Of a stretch of DNA of 64,000 bases, positions 8,396-16,447 are shown in pieces. A program made the position numbers and the translations under genes. The DNA lies in the NCBI GenBank assembly GCA_019459285.1, contig JAIBEL010000033.1:1-64000 (forward strand), given 5' to 3'. Each line of letters begins with the position of its first letter. Position 1 is the first letter of the stretch. The notes beneath the pieces are model-generated. The model was not told the origin of the DNA and did not search any database. It worked only from the letters and a program-made list of their open reading frames with translations. The stretch is from Rhizobium sp. (lineage in GTDB: Bacteria > Pseudomonadota > Gammaproteobacteria > Burkholderiales > Thiobacillaceae).

Positions 8396-9430
8396 ATGTA
8401 CGAAGACTATTACCGCTTTAGCGCCAAACCGTTCCAGCTCAATCCCGATCCGCGATTTTTCTTCGGCTCCAAGGGCCACAAGCGGGCGATGGCCTACCTG
8501 GATTACGGCCTGTCGCTGGGCGAGGGATTCATCGTCATCACTGGCGAGGTCGGTGCCGGCAAGACCACGCTGGTACGTAACCTGTTCCGTCAGCTCGAGT
8601 CCCATAATCTGGTGGCGGCGCAACTGGTGTCGACCCAGTTGGATGCGGAGGATACGTTGCGCAGCGTGGCCGCATCGTTCGGCCTGGAGCACGAAGGCCT
8701 GACCAAATCATCGCTGCTGAAAAATCTGGAAGATTTTCTGGCCGCGGCCGCGCGCCAGGGCAAGCGCGCGCTGCTGGTGGTGGACGAGGCGCAGAACCTG
8801 ACGCCGCGCGCCGTGGAAGAGCTGCGCATGTTGTCCAATTTCCAGACCAGCGAACGTTCGCTGATTCAGACCTTCCTGCTGGGGCAGCCTGAATTCCGCG
8901 GCATTCTGCAAAGCCCGGACATGCAGCAACTGCGCCAGCGCGTGGTGGCCTCCTACCATCTGGGGCCGCTCGATGCCGACGAGACGCGCGGCTACATCGA
9001 GCACCGCTTGCGTACGGTGGGTTGGCATGGCACGCCGGGATTCGATGACGAGGCCTTCGCCGAATTGCACCGGTTTACCGGCGGCATTCCGCGGCGCCTC
9101 AACACCACCTGCGACCGCTTGCTACTGTTCGGCTTTCTCGAAGAGAAAAATCATTTCGGCGAGGCCGAAGTGGCCGAGGTGATTGCCGATCTGAAGAACG
9201 AGGTCGCACACCAGGATTTCCACGGGACAACCGGTGTCAACAATCATGTCCAGGGTGGCGGCGGCCTGAATGGCGAAGATGGTGCCCGGCTGACGCAGCG
9301 CATCGACCAGCTGGAACGCTCGGTCAACCGCATTCTGCCCATCGTGCGCAAAATTCTCTACACCGTGAGCGAGCGCCACGCGGCGGCAGAGGAAGACGCG
9401 CCGTCGGACAACCTCGATACCTCGCACTGA
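8396..9430 (+). CDS. XrtA/PEP-CTERM system-associated AAA ATPase (ExeA/GspA-like)
   Basis: A 344-residue AAA+ ATPase (TIGR03015 type) related to ExeA of type II secretion. Walker A GEVGAGKT is at residues 50-57 and Walker B LLVVDEAQN near 125-133, with a sensor Asn region and the IPRRLNTTCDRLL arginine-finger/sensor-2 helix. The start is ATG 8396 (MYEDYYRF); a TTG six bases upstream is less likely. ACGGA at 8385-8389 can serve as ribosome site. The C-terminal tail contains an LEREV-type coiled segment (RIDQLERSVNRI). It has its own sigma-54 promoter and begins the second transcription unit of the XrtA core. Confidence 0.92.
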   Translation: MYEDYYRFSAKPFQLNPDPRFFFGSKGHKRAMAYLDYGLSLGEGFIVITGEVGAGKTTLVRNLFRQLESHNLVAAQLVSTQLDAEDTLRSVAASFGLEHEGLTKSSLLKNLEDFLAAAARQGKRALLVVDEAQNLTPRAVEELRMLSNFQTSERSLIQTFLLGQPEFRGILQSPDMQQLRQRVVASYHLGPLDADETRGYIEHRLRTVGWHGTPGFDDEAFAELHRFTGGIPRRLNTTCDRLLLFGFLEEKNHFGEAEVAEVIADLKNEVAHQDFHGTTGVNNHVQGGGGLNGEDGARLTQRIDQLERSVNRILPIVRKILYTVSERHAAAEEDAPSDNLDTSH

Positions 9431-9440
9431 CGACTCAGCC

Positions 9441-10562
9441 ATGACCCAGGTTTTATGCGTCGCAGGCGCACGCCCCAATTTCATGAAGATCGCTCCGGTG
9501 ATGGCCGCTCTGGCCGAGACCGGCATTGCCGCGCAATTGCTGCATACCGGCCAGCATTATGACGCGGCGATGAGTGACAGTTTTTTCGCCGACCTGGGCA
9601 TCCCGCGGCCCGATCATCATCTCGAAGTGGGGTCGGGCAGCCATGCGGTGCAAACGGCTGAAGTGATGAAACGCTTCGAACCCGTGCTCGAAAGCGTGCA
9701 GCCGCAGGCCGTGCTGGTGGTGGGCGACGTCAATTCCACCATCGCGTGTGCGCTGGTGGCCGCCAAGCGCGGCGTGCGCGTGATCCATGTCGAAGCCGGC
9801 CTGCGCAGCTACGACCGCAGTATGCCGGAAGAAATCAACCGCGTATTGACCGACCAGATTTCCGATCTGTTGTTCACCACCGAGCGCAGTGCACTGGCCA
9901 ACCTGCAGCGCGAGGGGGTCGATCCCGCTCGCGTCGAGTTCGTCGGCAACGTGATGATCGACACCCTGTATCGCAATCTCGAACAGGCCGTGCCGAGCGT
10001 TCGGACCCTGGGCGCCACGTTGCCGCAGTATGCGGTACTGACGCTGCACCGGCCGTCCAATGTGGACGATGCGCCGACGCTTGCTGCGCTGCTGGATGTG
10101 GTCGGCGAAATCAATCGCACTTTGCCGGTGGTGATGCCGCTGCATCCGCGTACGCGTGGCAACATCGAGAAATTCGGCTTCACCGCCAAGCTCGACGGCC
10201 TGCACATCCTGCCGCCCGTGGGTTACCTGGAAATGCTCGGCCTGATGCGCGACGCCAAACTGGTGCTGACCGACTCCGGTGGCATCCAGGAAGAAACCAC
10301 TGCGCTGGGCGTGCCGTGTCTCACGCTGCGCGAGAACACCGAGCGTCCGATCACCATTGGCGAAGGGACCAACACGCTGGTCGGCCCTCATCCCGAGGCC
10401 ATCCGTCGTGCGTTCGCCGAGGTGATGGCGGGCGGCGGCAAGGCTGGCCGCATTCCCGAATACTGGGATGGCCGTGCAGCGATGCGCATTGCGTACAAGC
10501 TGAAGGACTGGCTACCCATGCCGAAAGGGGTTCATGCCCTGTCGGGCACGAGGATCGTGTAA
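9441..10562 (+). CDS. wecB: UDP-N-acetylglucosamine 2-epimerase, non-hydrolysing
   Basis: A 373-residue GT-B-fold epimerase that interconverts UDP-GlcNAc and UDP-ManNAc. Conserved features include GARPNFMK near the N-terminus, the VVGDVNST and VEAGLRSYDRSMPEE motifs, LHPRTRGN, and the TDSGGIQEE nucleotide-binding loop. A WecB copy is a normal part of XrtA loci and implies that a ManNAc-derived sugar (ManNAc or ManNAcA) may enter the polymer. Its stop overlaps the next start by one base. Confidence 0.93.
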   Translation: MTQVLCVAGARPNFMKIAPVMAALAETGIAAQLLHTGQHYDAAMSDSFFADLGIPRPDHHLEVGSGSHAVQTAEVMKRFEPVLESVQPQAVLVVGDVNSTIACALVAAKRGVRVIHVEAGLRSYDRSMPEEINRVLTDQISDLLFTTERSALANLQREGVDPARVEFVGNVMIDTLYRNLEQAVPSVRTLGATLPQYAVLTLHRPSNVDDAPTLAALLDVVGEINRTLPVVMPLHPRTRGNIEKFGFTAKLDGLHILPPVGYLEMLGLMRDAKLVLTDSGGIQEETTALGVPCLTLRENTERPITIGEGTNTLVGPHPEAIRRAFAEVMAGGGKAGRIPEYWDGRAAMRIAYKLKDWLPMPKGVHALSGTRIV

Positions 10563-11407
10563 TGGCCGAACGCATCAGGAATGCCATGTCGATCGATGTC
10601 GAGGACTATTTCCAGGTGTCGGCATTCGCCCCGCATATCCGGCGCGAAGACTGGGACACGCTGCCGTGTCGGGTCGAGCGCAATGTCGACGTGATCCTCG
10701 GTCTGCTCGACGAGGCGAACGCCAAGGCGACTTTCTTCACGCTCGGCTGGATCGCCGAGCGCTACCCGCAGGTGGTGCGCCGCATCGTCGACGACGGTCA
10801 CGAACTCGCCAGCCACGGCTACGGCCACCAGCGCGCGAGCGACCTCACGCCGGAGCAATTTCGCGACGACATCACCCGGGCCAAGCATATTCTCGAAGAC
10901 CTCGGTGGCGTCGCCATCCGCGGTTATCGCGCGCCGAGCTTCTCCATCAACCGGAAGAACTGGTGGGCGGTCGAGGAACTCGAAAACGCAGGATACGTAT
11001 ACAGTTCGAGCATCTATCCGGTACGCCACGACCATTACGGCATGCCCGACGCGCCGCGTTTTCCGCATCGCCCCAATGGTGAAGCCGGCATTCTCGAACT
11101 GCCGCCCACCACGGTGCCGCTGATGGGGCGCAACTGGCCCGCAGCCGGTGGCGGCTGGTTCCGCCTGTTGCCGTATTCGATGTCGCGCTGGATGCTGAAT
11201 CGCGTCAACACGGAGGATCGCGCGCCCTGCATGTTCTACTTCCATCCGTGGGAGCTCGACGCCGGACAACCGCGCCAGTCCGGCCTGTCGGCCAGGACGC
11301 GCTTCCGCCATTACGTCAATCTGCAACGCATGCCGGGTAGACTGCGCCAGTTGCTCACCGATTTCGAATGGGACCGCGTCGACCGCGTATTCCTGCCAGA
11401 ACATTGA
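10562..11407 (+). CDS. XrtA system polysaccharide deacetylase
   Basis: A 281-residue NodB-fold deacetylase with a DUF3473-type C-terminus (TIGR03006). The metal-site acidic pair is in SIDVEDYFQ (Asp12, Asp15) and the metal histidines are in ASHGYGH (His85, His89). The RGYRAPSFS motif supplies the catalytic Arg, and FYFHPWELD near the C-terminus the catalytic His. The start at 10562 uses TAATG overlap with wecB. Expected to remove N-acetyl groups from GlcNAc/ManNAc residues of the growing polymer. No signal peptide is seen. Confidence 0.92.
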   Translation: MAERIRNAMSIDVEDYFQVSAFAPHIRREDWDTLPCRVERNVDVILGLLDEANAKATFFTLGWIAERYPQVVRRIVDDGHELASHGYGHQRASDLTPEQFRDDITRAKHILEDLGGVAIRGYRAPSFSINRKNWWAVEELENAGYVYSSSIYPVRHDHYGMPDAPRFPHRPNGEAGILELPPTTVPLMGRNWPAAGGGWFRLLPYSMSRWMLNRVNTEDRAPCMFYFHPWELDAGQPRQSGLSARTRFRHYVNLQRMPGRLRQLLTDFEWDRVDRVFLPEH

Positions 11408-11409
11408 AC

Positions 11410-12474
11410 ATGCAATCCGAACCCCTCCAGGTTGAAACGATGGCGACCGATGTCACGGTGCGCGCGCTGGAGGCGCGCGATCTCACGCAGTGGGATGCCT
11501 ACGTGAATGCGCATCCGGATGCGACGTTCTTTCATCGCGCCGGCTGGAAGCGCGTGATCGAAGCCGTTTTCGGGCATCGCACGCATTTTATGCTCGCCGA
11601 ACGCGGCGGCGAGATCGTGGGCGCCCTGCCGCTGGTCGAAATCCGCAGCCGCCTGTTCGGGCACGGCCTGGGCTCGCTGCCGTTCTGCGCCTATGGCGGT
11701 ATCCTCGCCGACCATGACGCCGCCTGGCGTGCGCTCGACGAGGCGGCACAGGCTCTGGCCATGCGCCTCAAGGTCGGCGCGCTCGAATACCGCAACCAGG
11801 TGGCCCAGCATGCCCATTGGCCGACCAAGGATCTGTACGTCACCTTCAAGAAGGCCATCGAGCCCGACGTCGAGGCCAATATGAATGCCATCCCGCGCAA
11901 GCAGCGCGCGATGGTGCGCAAAGGCATCAAGGCCGGTCTGGTGGGCGAAATCGACAGCGACACCACGCGATTCTTCCAGGCGTATTCAGCGAGCGTGCAC
12001 CGCCTGGGCACGCCGGTGTTTTCGCGCAAGTTTTTCCGCTTGTTGAAGGAGGAGTTCGGCGACGATTGCGAGGTGCTCACCATTACGCTGGAGGGGCAGG
12101 TCATCGCCAGCGTGATGTCGTTCTATTTCCGCGACGAGGTGCTGCCGTATTACGGCGGGGGCGTGGACGCCGCGCGTGCAGTGGCCGGCAACGATTTCAT
12201 GTACTGGGAATTGATGCGCCGAGCCTGCGAGCGCGGCCTCAAGGTATTCGACTTCGGCCGCAGCAAGCGCGGCACCGGTTCGTTCGACTTCAAGAAGAAC
12301 TGGGGCTTCGAGCCGACGCCGCTGTATTACGAGTACTTCCTGGTAACCGACGCCGACGTTCCCGAGATCAATCCGCTCAATCCCAAATACCGCCTCTTCA
12401 TCCAGGCCTGGAAGAAAATGCCGCTGGCGCTCGCCAATGTCATCGGGCCGCACATCGTCAAGAATCTGGGGTGA
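11410..12474 (+). CDS. FemAB-family XrtA/PEP-CTERM system-associated protein
   Basis: A 354-residue protein with the two-lobed GNAT/FemAB fold (TIGR03019 type). The second lobe has the DFMYWELMRRACERGLKVFDFGRSKRGTGS signature characteristic of this family. FemAB enzymes transfer amino acids from aminoacyl-tRNA to an amino sugar or peptide, so this one may aminoacylate the polysaccharide or its target; the actual substrate is unknown. It starts at ATG 11410, two bases after the deacetylase stop. The free amino groups produced by the deacetylase just upstream would be suitable acceptors (inference). Confidence 0.9.
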   Translation: MQSEPLQVETMATDVTVRALEARDLTQWDAYVNAHPDATFFHRAGWKRVIEAVFGHRTHFMLAERGGEIVGALPLVEIRSRLFGHGLGSLPFCAYGGILADHDAAWRALDEAAQALAMRLKVGALEYRNQVAQHAHWPTKDLYVTFKKAIEPDVEANMNAIPRKQRAMVRKGIKAGLVGEIDSDTTRFFQAYSASVHRLGTPVFSRKFFRLLKEEFGDDCEVLTITLEGQVIASVMSFYFRDEVLPYYGGGVDAARAVAGNDFMYWELMRRACERGLKVFDFGRSKRGTGSFDFKKNWGFEPTPLYYEYFLVTDADVPEINPLNPKYRLFIQAWKKMPLALANVIGPHIVKNLG

Positions 12475-13700
12475 GCGTGAAAGAGGGGCTGCTGTTTCTT
12501 GCACATCGCATCCCGTTCCCGCCCAACAAAGGCGACAAGATCCGCTCGTTCCATCTGTTGCGGCATCTGAGCATGCGTTATGCCGTTCACCTCGGTGCCT
12601 TCGTCGACGATCCCGACGACTGGCAGTATGCCGATGCATTGAAGCCCTATTGTGCCTCGATCAAGCTGTTGCCGCTGAAACCACGCCGCGCCAAGTTGGC
12701 GAGCCTGGCCGGACTGTTTACCGGCCAGGCGCTGACGCTGCCTTACTATCGCAGCCGCGAACTCCGGCACTGGGCAGCCGATCTGGCCGACTCCGGAAAG
12801 GTGACGCGTGGCCTGGCGTTTTCCTCGGCGATGGCGCAGTTTATGCCGGCGAAGCTGTCCCGCCGCGTGCTCGACATGGTTGACGTCGACTCCGACAAGT
12901 GGAGTCAGTACGCGCCGACGCAGCGCTGGCCCATGTCATGGCTCTATGCACGCGAAGGCCGCAGGCTGGCGGCATGGGAGGCGCAGGTGGCGCAGGATTT
13001 CGATGCCACGCTGCTGGTGTCGTGCGACGAGGCGGCACTGCTCCAGCGCCGGGTTCCGCAAGCGCGCCACAAGATCGGCGCGTTCGAGAACGGTGTCGAT
13101 GCCGATTACTTCTCGCCGGCGCGCGACTATCCGAATCCCTACCCGTCCGACGTGTTGGGCGTGGTCTTTACCGGTGCGATGGATTACTGGCCGAACGTCG
13201 ACGCCGTCAGCTGGTTTGCCGAACGGGTGTTTCCCGCCATCCGCGAGGCTGTCCCGGCCGCTCAGTTCACCATCGTCGGCAGCCGGCCGACGGAAGCTGT
13301 CCTGGCGCTGGCGCGCCAGCCCGGCGTCGTCGTCACCGGCAGCGTACCCGATGTGCGGCCCTATCTGGCGCATGCAGCATGTGCCGTGGCCCCGTTGCGG
13401 ATCGCGCGCGGTATCCAGAACAAGGTGCTGGAGGCGATGGCGATGGCACGTCCGGTGGTGGTCACCGCGCAAGCGGCAGAAGGCATCCGCGCCGAGGCCG
13501 GGCGCGACTTCCTGCTGGCCCAGGACGAAGCCGGCCTGGGGGGGGCCGTCATTGCACAATTGCAGGCGCGAACCCCCCGCGCCCCGGCGCGCGCCTGCAT
13601 CCTGGCCCATTACGACTGGGCTCGCAATCTGTCGATGATCGATGCCTTGTTCGATGCGGCGCCTGTCGCATCCTCTGCCCTGGAGACGTGTCCTGCATGA
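12471..13700 (+). CDS. TIGR03087-type glycosyltransferase of the XrtA system
   Basis: A 409-residue GT4/GT-B transferase. The N-terminal motif is HRIPFPPNKGDKIRSFHLL; the C-terminal Rossmann half has VVFTGAMDYWPNVDAV and the nucleotide-sugar segment VAPLRIARGIQNKVLEAMAM. The frame extends upstream inside the FemAB gene, but homology begins at the GTG at 12471, which overlaps the FemAB stop as GTGA; a second GTG at 12477 is an alternative. Cytoplasmic, adding a sugar to the lipid-linked repeat unit. Confidence 0.9.
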   Translation: MSVKEGLLFLAHRIPFPPNKGDKIRSFHLLRHLSMRYAVHLGAFVDDPDDWQYADALKPYCASIKLLPLKPRRAKLASLAGLFTGQALTLPYYRSRELRHWAADLADSGKVTRGLAFSSAMAQFMPAKLSRRVLDMVDVDSDKWSQYAPTQRWPMSWLYAREGRRLAAWEAQVAQDFDATLLVSCDEAALLQRRVPQARHKIGAFENGVDADYFSPARDYPNPYPSDVLGVVFTGAMDYWPNVDAVSWFAERVFPAIREAVPAAQFTIVGSRPTEAVLALARQPGVVVTGSVPDVRPYLAHAACAVAPLRIARGIQNKVLEAMAMARPVVVTAQAAEGIRAEAGRDFLLAQDEAGLGGAVIAQLQARTPRAPARACILAHYDWARNLSMIDALFDAAPVASSALETCPA

Positions 13701-15256
13701 GTGCCCTGCCCGAAATCCTTCCCGCGACCACGCCGCGAACTGGCTGGTGGCTGTCCGCCAGTGTGACGATCGGCGTCCTGCTGCTGCTGACCGCCATCTT
13801 CTGGCCGACCTTCCTCTCGATGGAGGAAGTGTGGGCGCGCTCGGAAACCTTTGCCCACGGCTACCTGATCGTTCCCATCAGTATCTGGCTCATCTGGCGC
13901 AAGCGCGACGAACTGGTGCGAATCCGGCCGCGCGCCGACCTGCGCGGCCTGTATCTGCTGGCGGCTGCCGGCGTCGGCTGGCTGTTGGCCGATGCCGGCA
14001 GCGTCAATGTCGTCGCCCAGCTCGCATTCATCGCCATGCTGATCGCCGCAGTGTGGACCCTGCTCGGCGCGGCATTCGTGCGGGCGGCGTTTTTCCCCTT
14101 GATGTTCCTGTTTTTCGCAGTTCCGATGGGCGAGTTCCTGATCCAGCCCTTGATGGGCGTGACCGCCGATTTCACCGTCTCGATGCTGCAGGCCACCGGC
14201 ATCCCGGTATACCGTGAGGGCACGTTCTTCAGCATCCCCAGCGGCGACTGGTCGGTGGTGGAAGGCTGCTCCGGTCTGCGTTACCTGATCGCCTCGGTGA
14301 CGCTCGGCGTGCTGTACGCCTACCTCACCTACCGCTCGTGGAAGCGTCGCCTGCTGTTCTCCGTCGCGGCAATGATCGTTCCGGTCTTCGCCAACAGCGG
14401 GCGGGCCTTCATGATCGTGATGATCGCCCACCTGTCCGACATGAAGCTGGCGCTCGGCGTCGACCACTACATCTACGGTTGGGTGTTCTTCGGAATCGTC
14501 ATGATGCTGCTGTTCTGGATCGGCGGTTTCTGGCGCGAGGACGACCAGGCGGAGCCTGTTTCGTCGCTGCCTGTCGTGCCGGCGAGCTCGGCAGGAACGG
14601 GCGTCGCGTCGCGGCCGATTCTGCCGGCAGCCCTCCTCGCGCTGGGCGTGGCCGGCCTGTGGCCGATGTATGCGCACTGGCTCGAATCGCGTCCGCTGCC
14701 CGACATGCCGGCATTGCAGGTCGAGGCGGTCGGCGGCTGGCAACCCGGCGAGGTCTTCACGACCTGGGTGCCGCACTGGATCGGTGCCGACCGCCAACTG
14801 CGCCAGTCTTATACGCAGGCGGGACATGACGTGATGCTGGAACTGAACTACTACGTGACCCAGCGGCAGGGCGCCGAGCTCATCAACTCGCAGAATTACA
14901 TGATCAAGCAGAAGGACCCGGCCTGGTCGAATGTCGGCGAGACGATCGTCACCGTACAGATCGACGGGGTCGCGCGGCAGGTGCGACAGGCCAAGATGCG
15001 CGGAAGCAATGGCCAGCGCCTGCTGGTGTGGCAGTGGAACCTGATCGATCAGCATTCCGTCGTCAACGACTATCTCGCCAAGCTGATCCTTGCGTTCGAC
15101 CGGGTCAGGCTGGCACGCGACGACGGCCTGTCGGTGCTGATCGCCACGCCGTATCAGAATGCCGATTTCAAGACGGCGACCGCCACCCTGGCACGCTTTG
15201 CGGCGGACATGGAACCTGCCATCGCCCGCGGCCTCGACCAGGTCGACGGGCAGTGA
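13697..15256 (+). CDS. xrtA: exosortase A fused to EpsI
   Basis: A 519-residue integral membrane protein. About eight helices in the first 290 residues carry the exosortase catalytic triad: Cys191 in EGCSGLRY, Arg236 in NSGRAF and His257 in VDHYIYGW. After a linker the C-terminal 200 residues match EpsI (WVPHWIGADRQLRQSY), the usual fusion partner of XrtA. XrtA is a transpeptidase-like enzyme that cleaves PEP-CTERM tails and joins the proteins to an envelope acceptor. The ATG overlaps the upstream stop (ATGA). No PEP-CTERM substrate is encoded in this window. Confidence 0.95.
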   Translation: MSALPEILPATTPRTGWWLSASVTIGVLLLLTAIFWPTFLSMEEVWARSETFAHGYLIVPISIWLIWRKRDELVRIRPRADLRGLYLLAAAGVGWLLADAGSVNVVAQLAFIAMLIAAVWTLLGAAFVRAAFFPLMFLFFAVPMGEFLIQPLMGVTADFTVSMLQATGIPVYREGTFFSIPSGDWSVVEGCSGLRYLIASVTLGVLYAYLTYRSWKRRLLFSVAAMIVPVFANSGRAFMIVMIAHLSDMKLALGVDHYIYGWVFFGIVMMLLFWIGGFWREDDQAEPVSSLPVVPASSAGTGVASRPILPAALLALGVAGLWPMYAHWLESRPLPDMPALQVEAVGGWQPGEVFTTWVPHWIGADRQLRQSYTQAGHDVMLELNYYVTQRQGAELINSQNYMIKQKDPAWSNVGETIVTVQIDGVARQVRQAKMRGSNGQRLLVWQWNLIDQHSVVNDYLAKLILAFDRVRLARDDGLSVLIATPYQNADFKTATATLARFAADMEPAIARGLDQVDGQ

Positions 15257-16401
15257 CCGCACACATCGTGCATATCGTCCACCGTTTCGATACCGGCGGC
15301 ATGGAGAACGGCATGGTCAACCTGTTCAATACCCTGCCGCCGCAACGCTACAGGCATACCGTGGTTGCGCTTACCGACTACAGCGATTTTCGCCAACGCA
15401 TCACGGCGCAGCCGGTCGAATTCCATGCGCTGCACCGTGCGCCGGGACATGGCCTCGGCTGGACCGTGCGGCTATGGCACCTGCTGCGCCAGCTCAAGCC
15501 GGATCTGGTGCATACCCGCAATCTGGCTGCGCTGGAAGCGCAGTTCGTCGCAGCCGCAGCCGGCGTGCATGCCACCGTCCATGGCGAACATGGGCGCGAC
15601 GTGTTCGACCTGCATGGCCGCAACTGGAAATACAATCTGCTGCGCCGCGCAGCCAGATCGTTCGTGTCGAATTACATTGCGGTCAGCCGCGACCTTGAAA
15701 ACTGGTTACGCCAGACTGTCAGGGTGCCGCCGCGCAAGCTGCACCAGATCTACAATGGCGTCGACAGCGTGAAATTCCATCCGCGCGCCGGTGCGCGGCC
15801 GGCGGTGCTGCCACCCGGATTCGCCGACGCCGACAGCACGGTCTTCGGGTCGGTCGGTCGGATGGTCGAGGTCAAGGACTATCCCATGCTCGCGCGCGCC
15901 TTCATCCAGGCGTTCCAGCAGTCTCCCGAACGGGCCGCGCAGGCGCGGCTGGTCATCGTCGGCGACGGGCCTGCACGTGCGGCCTGCATGGAACTGCTGG
16001 AGCGGGCAGGGATGGCGCACCTGGTCTGGCTGCCGGGCGAACGCCATGACATCGCGGAACTGATGCAGGCATTCGACGTATTCGTGTTGCCGTCGAAAAA
16101 CGAGGGCATCTCCAATACCATACTCGAAGCGCTGGCGAGCGGGTTGCCGGTGATCGCCAGCGCAGTGGGCGGCAACGTCGAACTGGTGGAAGACGGGGTC
16201 ACCGGACGGCTGGTGCCGGCCGGCGACGCGGAGAATATGGCACAGGCCTTGCTGGGTTATCTCGGCGATTCTGAAGCGCGGGCGCGCATCGCGCGGCAGG
16301 GCGGCAACGCGCGGCGGCAGGCCGAGCAGCGCTACAGCATTCCGGCGATGGCCGAGGCGTATGCCGCGGTATACGACCGGACGCTGGGGCTCCGGCGCTG
16401 A
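15253..16401 (+). CDS. TIGR03088-type glycosyltransferase of the XrtA system
   Basis: A 382-residue GT4 transferase. The N-terminus has HIVHRFDTGGMENGMVNL; the C-terminal half has GSVGRMVEVKDYPML and the EX7E segment SKNEGISNTILEALASGLPVIA. The GTG start at 15253 overlaps the xrtA stop (GTGA). It completes a run of five genes from 10562 whose starts lie on or within a few bases of the preceding stop, so they are probably translationally coupled. Confidence 0.9.
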   Translation: MTAHIVHIVHRFDTGGMENGMVNLFNTLPPQRYRHTVVALTDYSDFRQRITAQPVEFHALHRAPGHGLGWTVRLWHLLRQLKPDLVHTRNLAALEAQFVAAAAGVHATVHGEHGRDVFDLHGRNWKYNLLRRAARSFVSNYIAVSRDLENWLRQTVRVPPRKLHQIYNGVDSVKFHPRAGARPAVLPPGFADADSTVFGSVGRMVEVKDYPMLARAFIQAFQQSPERAAQARLVIVGDGPARAACMELLERAGMAHLVWLPGERHDIAELMQAFDVFVLPSKNEGISNTILEALASGLPVIASAVGGNVELVEDGVTGRLVPAGDAENMAQALLGYLGDSEARARIARQGGNARRQAEQRYSIPAMAEAYAAVYDRTLGLRR

Positions 16402-16447
16402 GCGGCCGTCGAACCACCCGATAAATCGACAGGGACAGACAACTAGC

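Noticed and set aside
11817-12470. N-terminal extension of the TIGR03087 glycosyltransferase
   Set aside because: The frame is open inside the FemAB gene but encodes an Arg/Gly-rich shadow; homology starts at GTG 12471.
13610-15262. Long open frame of 550 codons on the minus strand opposite xrtA
   Set aside because: It is the antisense shadow of a GC-rich gene: low-complexity His/Gln/Arg/Asp composition and no recognisable domain.
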